In this document: positions 17,381 through 26,275 of the stretch, piece after piece
How positions within the stretch are numbered: position 1 is the first letter of the stretch
How the letters are laid out: each line of letters begins with the position of its first letter
From: Bacillota bacterium
GTDB taxonomy: Bacteria; Bacillota; Clostridia; Lachnospirales; Lachnospiraceae
Length of the DNA stretch: 64,000 bases
Assembly (NCBI GenBank): GCA_023411555.1
Contig: JAEYOQ010000062.1
Span: forward strand, 84,584-148,583
Reading direction: 5' to 3'
Made by a program: the position numbers and the translations under genes
Notes under the pieces: generated by a model
Database searches by the model: none
What the model saw: only the letters and a program-made list of their open reading frames with translations
What the model was told of the DNA's origin: nothing

Positions 17381-18058
17381 ATGGTAAAAACAATTATTAT
17401 CGAAGATGACCCCATGGTTGCTGCAATAAACAAAAAATACTTACTGAGTAATGATACTATTGAAGTAGAGAAAACCTTTTCCAATGGAGCGGACGCTCTT
17501 CAATATCTAAGAAGCCATCCTATCGATCTTGTACTCTTAGATGTCTATATGCCTCAGTTAAGCGGTATTGAAGTACTGCGTGCTATCCGTGAGGAAAGCA
17601 TCTTAGTTGATGTTATCATGATAACCGCTGCCAATGACTCTAAGAGTATTGACATCGCTCTAAAGCTCGGAATCATAGATTATCTGATTAAGCCCTTTGA
17701 ATATGAACGCTTTCAACAGGCCATTCAAAAATACTTTGCAAAAATAAATCTTGTCAGCCTGAAGACAGACTCTGTTGTATCTCAGTCGGAATTGGACCAG
17801 ATACTAAATAGATCTTCTGTCCTCCAGCATGTAGATTTGGAAAAGGGCATGCAGCAAAGAACTTTGGATCTCATTCAGAATTTCATGGAAAAGCACCGTG
17901 GCATAGCCTTCTCTAACGATCAAATTGCTCAGCAGATCGGACTTTCCCGTGTCACTGTTCACCGCTATCTTAATTATCTTGAAAGTCAGAAATTAGTGAA
18001 AAGCTCCATTAATTATGAGACAAAAGGTCGTCCCGGAATAAAATATATGATGCCTTAA
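17381..18058 (+). CDS. Response regulator, CitB/DctR type
   Basis: The 225-residue product has an N-terminal receiver (acidic pocket IEDDP, phospho-acceptor in LVLLDVYMPQLSGIEVL, conserved lysine in YLIKPFEYERF). A C-terminal winged-helix region follows, with NDQIAQQIGLSRVTVHRYLN and KGRPGIKY, as in CitB/DpiA regulators. It follows the kinase with AAAGGA upstream and is the cognate output. Likely targets are the flanking importer, binding-protein and dehydrogenase genes. Confidence 0.92.
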   Translation: MVKTIIIEDDPMVAAINKKYLLSNDTIEVEKTFSNGADALQYLRSHPIDLVLLDVYMPQLSGIEVLRAIREESILVDVIMITAANDSKSIDIALKLGIIDYLIKPFEYERFQQAIQKYFAKINLVSLKTDSVVSQSELDQILNRSSVLQHVDLEKGMQQRTLDLIQNFMEKHRGIAFSNDQIAQQIGLSRVTVHRYLNYLESQKLVKSSINYETKGRPGIKYMMP

Positions 18059-18107
18059 CCCCTCCTATTAGAGAAATCTATTACATAGAAGCTATTTCCC
18101 ATGTAGT

Positions 18108-18146
18108 GAAAGCCAGTTTATATTTCGTTCATATAAACTGGCTTTC
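18108..18146. terminator. Bidirectional terminator after the two-component genes
   Basis: The 16-bp perfect arms 18108-18123 and 18131-18146 surround the loop TTCGTTC. It lies between the convergent response regulator and importer genes. Confidence 0.8.
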
Positions 18147-18199
18147 TTGATTCATGGCAATAGAACGTTTGTGAAGTGTACATTCTATTGCTTACTTGT

Positions 18200-19330
18200 T
18201 TACTGAGCTGATGTTACTAACTCATTCCAATGATCCAAGACTTGCTGTTTATTCTCGATCAGCCAATTGATATCACGTGATACCCATTTAATATCCTCTG
18301 TTGCAGGAATGTATACTGTATTATATTTTGCATTAGCATTGGTCATACGAATTGTTCCAAGACTTTCTGCTCTTTCTGCCTGTCCTTCTGCACTCAAAAG
18401 ATAATTAATCATTGCCTTAGCTGCTGCCTGATGAGGTGCCCCTTTAATCATTGCACATGCCATTGCTGTTGCTGAAGTACCTTCTTCGGGATATACCAGT
18501 CTGATATTATCTGCACCACTCTTTAATAATGTGGAAGCACCATCTTCATAGGTTAAACCAACGATATATTCACCATCTGCAACTGCTTTGAAGCATTTAG
18601 AGGAGCTATCTGAGATGATCATACCATTATCAATTAAGCCTTTCATCAATGCCCATGCCTCGTCACTGTCATTTCCGTATACAGCCATGATGTTACATAA
18701 ATTGTTCCATGCAGCGGAAGATGAGTTCGGATCTGAGAATATGATCTGACCCTTTAATGCTGGATTCAACAGGTCTTTGTAGCCTTTGATCTCAATACCA
18801 GCTTTTTCTTCCAGCTTTGTATTTACACAAAGTACTACTGTTGAGAGGTGAGAATAGTTATAGAAGCCGTTATTGCTCTTATAATCATCATATACTTCGC
18901 TCTCGTGGTCTGAAAGATATGGCTCGAATATGTCTGCGTGGGAGTCACCATCGGTCTGAGGTAAACCACCCCACATTACATCACCCTGAGGATTATCAGC
19001 CTCTGCTGTGATACGTGCTGTTAATTCACCGGCTGAACCGTTTACTACCTCTACTTCGATATCCGGATATAATGCATTAAATCCATCCAATACCGAATTC
19101 ACATCATCATCTGTCATAGAAGAATAAAATACTAATTTGTTTCCTAAATCCTCTGTTGCTCCTGCAGTTTCTGTTTTTGTTTCCGTTTTCCCTGCATCTG
19201 TACTTTCTGTTTTTGCTGTTCCTGTTGTGTCTGTAGTATCCTTTGTGGCAGGCTTTGATCCACCGCCGCAACCAACCAGTGATAATACCATAGTCCCCGT
19301 TATTAATGCTGCTAAAAATTTCTTTTTCAT
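18200..19330 (-). CDS. ABC importer substrate-binding lipoprotein (FbpA/AfuA-like)
   Basis: The start is ATG 19330 behind AAAAGGAGAGG; codons further upstream in the frame lack a ribosome site. The 376-residue product begins with a lipoprotein signal ending LVGCGGG (lipobox LVGC), then a Thr/Lys/Glu-rich linker to about residue 60, then the family 1 binding fold (KLVFYSSMTDDDVNSVLDGF, GDVMWGGLPQTDGDSH, FSDPNSSSAAWN). The closest families bind ferric iron or, as in AfuA, hexose phosphates. The usual FbpA iron-binding tyrosine pair is not obvious, which favours an anion or phosphate ester. It is the third gene of the importer operon. Confidence 0.85.
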   Translation of the reverse strand: MKKKFLAALITGTMVLSLVGCGGGSKPATKDTTDTTGTAKTESTDAGKTETKTETAGATEDLGNKLVFYSSMTDDDVNSVLDGFNALYPDIEVEVVNGSAGELTARITAEADNPQGDVMWGGLPQTDGDSHADIFEPYLSDHESEVYDDYKSNNGFYNYSHLSTVVLCVNTKLEEKAGIEIKGYKDLLNPALKGQIIFSDPNSSSAAWNNLCNIMAVYGNDSDEAWALMKGLIDNGMIISDSSSKCFKAVADGEYIVGLTYEDGASTLLKSGADNIRLVYPEEGTSATAMACAMIKGAPHQAAAKAMINYLLSAEGQAERAESLGTIRMTNANAKYNTVYIPATEDIKWVSRDINWLIENKQQVLDHWNELVTSAQ

Positions 19331-19388
19331 TCGTTTCCTCTCCTTTTTTATTTTATTAACATATAGGTTTACTATATGAGAATAACCT

Positions 19389-21041
19389 CTATAACTTAAT
19401 GTCCTCTGACTTGCTGATTGCAAGATAAATTAGAAGTGAAATAGTAGTTAAGACAGTTAAGATTGCTGCAAAGGCAGAACCCATACCGTAATTTCCTCTG
19501 GAGATTGCTACATATGTAGACATAGTCAGTGTAATAGTCTTATTGTTGTATAAGATGATTGCACTGGATAACTCTGTTACAATTGCGACCCAGCTTAAAA
19601 TTGATCCTGATACGATACCATTCGACATCATTGGAACTGTAACTTTAACAAACGTTTTCAATTTGGAGGCTCCCAAACTAATGGAGGCTTCCTCGATGCT
19701 CATGGGTATCTGAATCAGTGTTGCTGTCGCCGATCGAATGGTATACGGCATACGCCTGATAACCAATGATATGATAATAATTAACATCGTACCGGTTAAT
19801 GCCCACGGTTTTTTGCTGAATGCCAGTACCAAAGCAATACCTACTACAGAGCCTGGCATAATATAGGGAAGCATGGATATGGTATCAATGGCATTATTGG
19901 CAACACTGCTTCTTCTGACAACCAGATAGGCGATCAATACGGACAGTACTATAATAATCGCCAAGGCAACCACGCCAAATAACAAGGTATTCTTTATAGA
20001 TCTTCCCAGAAGCTTTTTCATAGCCGCCTCATAATTCATCAGCGAATATCCTTCCTTGAAAACAGCACCGCTACAATTTCTAAAGGACAGATATACAATG
20101 TAAATCTGAGGTAAAAAGGCAACAGCTACTAAACCATAGGTATATAAATACATGAATGCGCCCATAATTCCCTTGGGTTTTTTCTTTTCCACCGGATGCA
20201 GTGCATTGAGTGAAAAATTATATTTACTTGTTGCCCATTTTTGAAGGAAGAACACAGCTGCCGTTACTAGGATAGCAATTACACTTATTGCTGCTGCAAA
20301 GGAATGATTGGTTCCATTCTCACCCAAATACTGATTATAGATCTCTACAGGGAAGGTACGGAAGCCCTCTCCGATCATCAATGGTGTACCAAAGTCTGCA
20401 AAGGCACGCATGAATACCATTAATGAAGCAGCTAAAATAGTGGGCATGGAAAGATTCATGATTACTTTAAAGAAACGCTTTATTCCTACACAGCCCATGT
20501 TCTCTGAAGCTTCCAAAAGTGTATTATCGATGTTTTTAAAAGCACCATTCATATAGATGAATACCAGTGGAAACAACTTAAACGCCTGTACAAATGCTAT
20601 TCCGGAAAAACCATAGATGCTGCCCAGCTCAATACCCAGGGCCTCCTCAAACCATACGGTTATAACACCCGATCTACCTAACAGCATAATCCAGGCATAC
20701 GCACCGATAAAGGGTGCCGACATACAACACAAAACACTGAAAACAAATAAAATCTTTGATCCCTTTAATTGATAGAAGGAATAAAAATAGGAAAATGGAA
20801 TGCCTAATATAAGTGTTAATATAGTAACAGCGATGGTCACTTTAAAACTGTTAATGATCGTCTGACTATAATAGGAATTGGAAAAGAATTTATAAAACTG
20901 CTCCAGTGTAAACTTTCCTTCCGAAGAGATCACAGATTCTTTTAGTATTCCATACAAAGGATAAATTAAAAAGATGGCGAACATTAGAAAGAATGCAACT
21001 GTAACAAAGGTCCAGATTTCTAATCGATTATGTTTTTTCAT
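19389..21041 (-). CDS. ABC importer permease, two fused domains (FbpB/AfuB-like)
   Basis: The 550-residue protein has about 12 transmembrane helices and two copies of the binding-protein-dependent permease domain. Each has its cytoplasmic EAA loop: EASENMGCVGIKRFFKVIM in the first half and EASISLGASKLKTFVKVTVP in the second. Fused permeases of this length are typical of Fe(III)/phosphate-ester importers. It lies 19 bases after the ATPase gene with an AAAGGAGGAG site, and 58 bases before the binding-protein start. Confidence 0.9.
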   Translation of the reverse strand: MKKHNRLEIWTFVTVAFFLMFAIFLIYPLYGILKESVISSEGKFTLEQFYKFFSNSYYSQTIINSFKVTIAVTILTLILGIPFSYFYSFYQLKGSKILFVFSVLCCMSAPFIGAYAWIMLLGRSGVITVWFEEALGIELGSIYGFSGIAFVQAFKLFPLVFIYMNGAFKNIDNTLLEASENMGCVGIKRFFKVIMNLSMPTILAASLMVFMRAFADFGTPLMIGEGFRTFPVEIYNQYLGENGTNHSFAAAISVIAILVTAAVFFLQKWATSKYNFSLNALHPVEKKKPKGIMGAFMYLYTYGLVAVAFLPQIYIVYLSFRNCSGAVFKEGYSLMNYEAAMKKLLGRSIKNTLLFGVVALAIIIVLSVLIAYLVVRRSSVANNAIDTISMLPYIMPGSVVGIALVLAFSKKPWALTGTMLIIIISLVIRRMPYTIRSATATLIQIPMSIEEASISLGASKLKTFVKVTVPMMSNGIVSGSILSWVAIVTELSSAIILYNNKTITLTMSTYVAISRGNYGMGSAFAAILTVLTTISLLIYLAISKSEDIKL

Positions 21042-21060
21042 TTACAGCTCCTCCTTTCTG

Positions 21061-22179
21061 TTACTCTGCAATATCATCATTGCAAACGCCTTCCAGAATA
21101 TTTGCTTCCCCATCTTCTGTAAAAAGATTAACCTTCTCTGCATTGATTTTCATGGAAATCTCTGATCCTGCAGGAATAATGCTGCTAATGGTGGATTCCT
21201 GAATAATCTCGGCTTCCTCACCTGTCTCTAATGTCACAAAGTAATGGGTATTCAATCCAAGGAATACACTGTCCTTCACCTTACCTTTGATGTCTCCTTG
21301 CTTTATATCCTCACATAGAATTAGTTCCTCAGGTCTTACCGATGCCAATACCCCTTGTGCCTTCCGATACTTTTTCTGCACATTATGCATTTGAACTTTA
21401 TTTCCATTATCAAGCTTGAAGTATGTATTATCGTTTTCTACAATTAGTTCACCCTTAATAATGTTGGAACGTCCAATGAATGTAGATACAAACAAGTTTG
21501 CAGGTCTTTGATAAATATTTTTAGGAGATCCGATATGCTGTATCTTTCCAAGATTCATAACAGCTATTCGATCCGATACGGCCATTGCCTCTTCCTGATC
21601 ATGAGTAACATAAATGGTAGTAATGCCAACATCTCTTTGGATGTTTTTTATGGCTGTTCTCATCTCCACACGAAGCTTCGCGTCCAGATTACTCAGAGGT
21701 TCGTCCATAAGCAATACATCCGGTTCTATACAGAGAGCTCTTGCAAGGGCCACACGTTGCTGCTGTCCACCTGACAATTTGTCTGGCATACGATCAGCAA
21801 GGGTCTCGATTTGCATAAGTCTCAAAAAGTCTGCAGCTCTTGTTCCTATCTCTGCCTTATTAAAATCCTTATTTTTCAATCCGAATTCTACGTTCTTACG
21901 AACAGTAAGGTGAGGAAATACGGCATAATTCTGAAAAACCATACCTATATTTCTTTTTGCCGGATTTAAATCGTTAATTCTTCTTTCTCCAAAATAGAAA
22001 TCTCCACCTTCTATAGAATTAAAACCGGCTATCATTCGAAGTAATGTAGTTTTCCCGCAACCAGACGGACCCAGTAATGTGAAAAATTCACCCTTCTTAA
22101 CCGTCAGATTAAGATCAGGAATAATTGTACTATTACCATATTTTTTACATGCATGCTTAACTGTAATATCTACGCTCAT
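21061..22179 (-). CDS. ABC importer ATPase (FbpC/AfuC/PotA-like)
   Basis: The start MSVDITVKHACKKYG at 22179 is preferred, with GGAAG upstream. The product is 372 residues. It has Walker A GPSGCGKTT, Q-loop VFQNYAVFPH, signature LSGGQQQR, Walker B VLLMDEPLSNLD and H-loop YVTHDQEEA, plus a C-terminal TOBE-type regulatory domain (about residues 240-360). It energises the adjacent fused permease. It is the first gene of a three-gene operon read leftward and diverges from the glycerol-1-phosphate dehydrogenase gene. Confidence 0.92.
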   Translation of the reverse strand: MSVDITVKHACKKYGNSTIIPDLNLTVKKGEFFTLLGPSGCGKTTLLRMIAGFNSIEGGDFYFGERRINDLNPAKRNIGMVFQNYAVFPHLTVRKNVEFGLKNKDFNKAEIGTRAADFLRLMQIETLADRMPDKLSGGQQQRVALARALCIEPDVLLMDEPLSNLDAKLRVEMRTAIKNIQRDVGITTIYVTHDQEEAMAVSDRIAVMNLGKIQHIGSPKNIYQRPANLFVSTFIGRSNIIKGELIVENDNTYFKLDNGNKVQMHNVQKKYRKAQGVLASVRPEELILCEDIKQGDIKGKVKDSVFLGLNTHYFVTLETGEEAEIIQESTISSIIPAGSEISMKINAEKVNLFTEDGEANILEGVCNDDIAE

Positions 22180-22427
22180 TTTCGTTCTTCCTTTCATGTG
22201 GTCTAATTGTATTTTATTAGTACATACCGTGATAGTCAATAAAATGAAAGTAAATAAAATGAGCTTTATTATGCAAATTTACAAAAGTCTATTTTATGCA
22301 CTATTAACACCCATAAAATATGAACAATAGTTGATTTCATTTATATGGCCATATTGTAATTATTTCTGTATCGGATTATAATCATCGTGAAATAGATATT
22401 TAGTAAAAGGGAAAGGAAGGTATCTAT

Positions 22428-23747
22428 ATGAAGCAATTAGATTTCCAAAGAAGTATTACTGATTGTATATGTGGTCATGAACACCATTGTAATATTGAAA
22501 AAGTAATTATTGGAGAGAATGCATGCGAAGAAATCCCGGCATTACTGTCTAATTATAAGAATGTATTGTTGGTAGCCGATCAGAATACTTTTACCGCCTG
22601 TGGAAATATTGTTCTTCAACTATTGAAGGATAAAGGATTTCATGTAAGAAATAAAATCTTTCAGACCGGAGACACAGTGCTTATTCCTGATGAGAATTCT
22701 TTATCAGCAGTAGCTTCTGAGATTGATACTAATACTCAGATCGTAATCGCCGTTGGTTCCGGTGTAATTAATGATATCTGTAAATACGTCTCTTATCAGC
22801 ATCACCTACCCTATATGATTGTTGCTACCGCCCCTTCCATGGACGGTTATGCCTCTGTGGGTGCCGCTCTAATTCTAAAGGGAATGAAGGTTACCCTGAA
22901 CGGACAAGTACCCAACTGGATTGTAGGTGATACAAATGTTCTTAAGGATGCTCCGATTGATATGATTCGTGCTGGTGTTGGTGATATCCTAGGAAAATTA
23001 TCCTGTCTTAACGACTGGAAGCTAAGTCATGTCATAAATGACGAGTATTTTTGCCCATATATCTATGATATGGTCATGACAGAAGTGGAAGCCTGCAAAA
23101 AGGATATATCACTCTATCTGAAGCGGGATCCTGCTTGCATTGGACGCCTTATGAATAGTCTTGTCTTGGTGGGTATTGCCATGGCGTATGTAGGTAATTC
23201 CCGTCCCGCATCCGGCAGCGAACACCACTTATCCCATTTTTACGAGATTGTAAACATAATGAAGAATAAGGAGTATTTTCCACACGGTATTGATGTTGCT
23301 TATGGTACAGTTATCACAAGCTATCTGCGCGACCAGTTATCTGCTGCCTCTCCTGCCTCTTTCCGCTCCATATACGACGCTGCACAATGGACAAAGGATG
23401 TGGAATGCGTCTACGGCACTCTAACTCCTGAAGTAATCGACCTACAGAAAAAAGTAGGCTTCTATGTCACCAACCGTCTGGATATCATTACCCGCAGATG
23501 GGATGAGATTGTCACAATTCTAAGGGAGGTACCTGATGATAAAGAAATCCTCCAAATGCTGCAAGCCATCGGCTATCACATGGAGGATTATTGGAAGCTG
23601 TATGGAGAAGATATGATTAATGATTCTATCATATATGCGAAGGATCTCAAGGATCGTTATTCGGTATTGTGGCTGCTGTTCGACATTGGCCTCTTAGAAG
23701 ATTATGCAGCACAAGCCATTGATGATCACAGGAAAGGCCTTCTTTAA
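22428..23747 (+). CDS. araM: sn-Glycerol-1-phosphate dehydrogenase (AraM/EgsA-like)
   Basis: The enzyme family interconverts dihydroxyacetone phosphate and sn-glycerol 1-phosphate with NAD(P)H and a divalent metal. The 439-residue product has the NAD-binding sequence VIAVGSGVINDICKYVS, the ATAPSMDGYASVGA block, and likely metal ligands in RAGVGDILGK (Asp), SGSEHHLSH (His) and PHGIDVAYGT (His). The length is normal for bacterial AraM. Divergence from the ABC importer suggests that it processes an imported glycerol phosphate, or supplies G1P for a polymer. Direction and substrate are inferred. Confidence 0.85.
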   Translation: MKQLDFQRSITDCICGHEHHCNIEKVIIGENACEEIPALLSNYKNVLLVADQNTFTACGNIVLQLLKDKGFHVRNKIFQTGDTVLIPDENSLSAVASEIDTNTQIVIAVGSGVINDICKYVSYQHHLPYMIVATAPSMDGYASVGAALILKGMKVTLNGQVPNWIVGDTNVLKDAPIDMIRAGVGDILGKLSCLNDWKLSHVINDEYFCPYIYDMVMTEVEACKKDISLYLKRDPACIGRLMNSLVLVGIAMAYVGNSRPASGSEHHLSHFYEIVNIMKNKEYFPHGIDVAYGTVITSYLRDQLSAASPASFRSIYDAAQWTKDVECVYGTLTPEVIDLQKKVGFYVTNRLDIITRRWDEIVTILREVPDDKEILQMLQAIGYHMEDYWKLYGEDMINDSIIYAKDLKDRYSVLWLLFDIGLLEDYAAQAIDDHRKGLL

Positions 23748-23834
23748 TACTTTCGCGGTATGTGATTCACTACCTATCTTATCATTATTTTATGATAAAA
23801 ATTATTAATGCCCTCTCTTACATATAACATATTA

Positions 23835-23882
23835 AGAAACGAGTATTCCGGTGGCGTGAAGTGCTCCTGAATACTCGTTTCT
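23835..23882. terminator. Bidirectional terminator between araM-like and TIR-like genes
   Basis: Arms AGAAACGAGTATTC (23835-23848) and GAATACTCGTTTCT (23869-23882) pair perfectly around a GC-richer 20-base loop that can itself pair partly. It separates two convergent genes. Confidence 0.75.
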
Positions 23883-23913
23883 ATGTAAATATGCATTTTG
23901 CTTATATATATTA

Positions 23914-24696
23914 TTATGTACTTTCGTGATTTTTAAGTATAAACTTGTCATTAACTAGTTTTGCTGCATGATTCACATAGAGTGAACCACCGATTAATAC
24001 TTCTCTATTTCCCTTCATGCTTAATACCACAGTCCCACACATTACAGGCCATTGATCCTGTGGTGTAGTATATACCGCAATGATATCATTATTATAATAA
24101 AATCCATTATACTCAAAATGATAATGTAATTCCTTACCCCTCTTTGACCGATTTAAATCCACTAGCATAAAAAAGCTTTCATTGGTACTTTTAATATAAG
24201 CTCTTCCATCCGGTCTTTTATCATTCGTATTATGATAATAGAATAAATCCCAAGTACCTTCAAGCCAATGTCTTTCATTACTTACTAATGAAACATACCA
24301 ATCCTTTATTTCTCGTTGGGCTCTCAGCCTTTTGGAATAATCAATAAAAGTGATACCATTAAAATCTGCTGCCATCTTAATATCACCTTTTTTCACCATA
24401 ATCGTTCTTTTTATTCCATGCTTGCCACAGAATAAACCAAATTCGAATATTACATTATCCCTAGGTTGAATCGTCTCTTGCCCTCTATACCATACTTTAT
24501 CGTCAGCTGTTAGCAAAAAAATTGCTGCATCAACCTGTTCATTGATTCTGTTAAGGGCCTCGAGTGTATATTCTCCTGGTTTAAATGTCGTAGGAGAATC
24601 CCATTTGACAACTTCACAATCTAATTCCTCAAGATACAAGGCGATATCATCCATTAATTCTTTCGCTTCTCTGGAGCTTCCAATAAAGATTTTCAT
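23914..24696 (-). CDS. TIR-like nucleotide-binding protein with uncharacterised C-terminal beta-rich domain
   Basis: The start is ATG 24696, giving 260 residues. The N-terminal half (about 1-125) is the PF10137-type TIR-like domain: KIFIGSSREAKELMDDIALY, the segment WDSPTTFKPGEYTLEAL, and the hallmark PRDNVIFEFGLFCGKHGIKR with the likely catalytic Glu. Such domains are NAD-cleaving effectors in Cap12 and related phage-defence proteins. The C-terminal part (about 140-255) starts WLEGTWDLFYYH and is rich in alternating strands; I do not recognise its family. No cyclase or other defence gene is adjacent. The role as an immune effector is inferred. Confidence 0.7.
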   Translation of the reverse strand: MKIFIGSSREAKELMDDIALYLEELDCEVVKWDSPTTFKPGEYTLEALNRINEQVDAAIFLLTADDKVWYRGQETIQPRDNVIFEFGLFCGKHGIKRTIMVKKGDIKMAADFNGITFIDYSKRLRAQREIKDWYVSLVSNERHWLEGTWDLFYYHNTNDKRPDGRAYIKSTNESFFMLVDLNRSKRGKELHYHFEYNGFYYNNDIIAVYTTPQDQWPVMCGTVVLSMKGNREVLIGGSLYVNHAAKLVNDKFILKNHEST

Positions 24697-24730
24697 ATTC
24701 AATACTCACTTTCAAAAAGTTTTTTATTGA

Positions 24731-25237
24731 TTGTTATATACCTTATTGTTACTTAGCGCATAGATAATATGATAACTAAATATATTCTCTTTATATATAT
24801 ATAAATCTAATATAGCTCTATATTTTACGATAATCATCGTCAGGAACTTCCACATCAAGATATTAATTGCCCTTCGTAAAACAGATGGCTTGTATAGTTA
24901 AAATTATACATCTATTTATAGTTTTTTCCAATATATCAATTAAAATTAATTTCTATATTGTTACTTTCTTTGCACCGCTCATACCTTCCATAATAAGCAG
25001 TATCGTTCTGTATCTGCAGCTTGCTATACTAAGGTATACCTAATTATCAATAACCCAATTAAGATGCAATACGAGGAAAGCCAGTTTTTCAAAGATTGGT
25101 CTAAATCCAAAAAAGTCAACCATCCTTTATCCACAATTTAAGAAATTAATAGAACCCGCAAACCCTTGCAAATCCGGACATAACAAAAAAGCACCAACCC
25201 CGAAGCTCCTAAGTCTTCAAAATTGATACTTTGTAAG
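24731..25237. other. AT-rich intergenic region, no gene seen
   Basis: About 500 bases separate the TIR-like gene from tRNA-Lys. No supported reading frame is visible. The stretch next to the tRNA (25190-25237) contains the likely tRNA terminator, GGTGC followed by six T on the minus strand. The rest is low-complexity AT sequence. Confidence 0.5.
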
Positions 25238-25310
25238 TGCGTCTCCAGGGGCTCGAACCCTGGACACCCTGATTAAGAGTCAGGTGCTCTACCAACTGAG
25301 CTAGAGACGC
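25238..25310 (-). tRNA. tRNA-Lys (anticodon CTT)
   Basis: On the minus strand the acceptor stem GCGTCTC/GAGACGC, D arm, anticodon stem CCTGA/TCAGG with loop CTCTTAA, and T arm CCAGG-GTTCGAG-CCCCTGG all fold normally. The anticodon CTT reads AAG (Lys). The discriminator is A and CCA is not encoded. A fragment of a near-identical 3' half occurs at 11914-11950. Confidence 0.95.
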
Positions 25311-25457
25311 TTATTTGTTGTTCGGCTTGTCTTGTTTTTGTTTTTCTTAAGTACCGAACGCAAGGATTATTATATATTGTATTGAATCAAATTGCAAGTG
25401 TTTTTTTTAATATTTTTAAAAAAATATATAATTTATTTTATTCGAATTCTTATTTCT

Positions 25458-25490
25458 GGAAGAAAAGCCTTTTTTCTAGGCTTTTCTTCC
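25458..25490 (-). terminator. Terminator of trxA
   Basis: GGAAGAAAAGCC (25458-25469) and GGCTTTTCTTCC (25479-25490) are perfect arms. The T-rich side of the stem lies toward the minus-strand downstream direction. Confidence 0.75.
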
Positions 25491-25581
25491 TTGTTTAACC
25501 TTTTATCAACATATCATTCCAATTAATTTTATAACTTGATGTTACTAAAGTATATTGCTAAATTCATATTTCCTACTTGTC

Positions 25582-25899
25582 TTACTTATGTGCATTAAGC
25601 TTGTCCTGAAGTACCTGCTTGGATACAAGTCCTACAACCTTGTCTACTGCCTCTCCGTTCTTAAATATAATCAAGGTCGGAATTGACATGACACGGTATT
25701 TCTCGGCTGTATTAGGCTCCTGATCTACATTCAGCTTACCAATCTTGAATACACCCTCATATTCCGTTGCTAGCTCTGCAACGATAGGCGCTATCATCTT
25801 GCAGGGGCCGCACCAGTCAGCATAAAAATCTACCAATACAGGAATATCCGATTCCAAAGCCTCTTTTTGAAAATTTGCGTCTGTAAATTGTAATGCCAT
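25582..25899 (-). CDS. trxA: Thioredoxin
   Basis: The start MALQFTDANFQKEALESDIP at 25899 follows GGAGG and gives 105 residues, the standard size. The redox motif WCGPC is at residues 29-33, in the context VLVDFYADWCGPCKMIAP, and the conserved cis-proline segment is MSIPTLIIFKNG. It keeps cytosolic protein thiols reduced. It is monocistronic, with its own terminator. Confidence 0.95.
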   Translation of the reverse strand: MALQFTDANFQKEALESDIPVLVDFYADWCGPCKMIAPIVAELATEYEGVFKIGKLNVDQEPNTAEKYRVMSIPTLIIFKNGEAVDKVVGLVSKQVLQDKLNAHK

Positions 25900-26056
25900 T
25901 CGATTTCCTCCAATCTTAGTTCTTGAAACCGAGTATTGCCTTACGGAACAAGAATTCATCCTTTTGATGTATAGTATCTCAATTAACACCATTTTTATGT
26001 GATTACAAAATAATATTATATCAGTTAATATAAAAAGACAAGTAGGATTTCCTGTA

Positions 26057-26200
26057 TTATTTCTTCTTTTTATTTTTTACACTACCATTCAGCAGCTTCG
26101 ACACCTCATCCCAGGATTTCTTTAGCTTAAATAGTTTCCTGTCAAGCTTCGGATTTGTTCCTGTGACCCTCGCAACCTGTGATTTCCAATTGCTTTTCAT
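26057..26200 (-). CDS. 47-residue basic protein of unknown function
   Basis: A short frame starts at ATG 26200 behind GGGGAAA and ends with TAA at 26059-26057. The product begins MKSNWKSQVARVTGTNPKLD, contains KKSWDEVSKLLNG and ends in a lysine-rich tail. It lies 75 bases after the trmB stop on the same strand and may share its transcript. High charge and good codon structure suggest a real small protein, perhaps nucleic-acid associated. Confidence 0.5.
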   Translation of the reverse strand: MKSNWKSQVARVTGTNPKLDRKLFKLKKSWDEVSKLLNGSVKNKKKK

Positions 26201-26275
26201 AGTTTTCCCCGACTAACTTTTTGTTATCATTCTATGATATAAATGAGATTTTAGTCCCTACCTTTTTCACACTAA

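Noticed and set aside
11950..25238. A complete mobile genomic island bounded by tRNA-Lys and its fragment
   Set aside because: The geometry fits, but no integrase, transfer or phage gene is present and the genes look like ordinary chromosomal ones. Kept only as a possibility in the findings.
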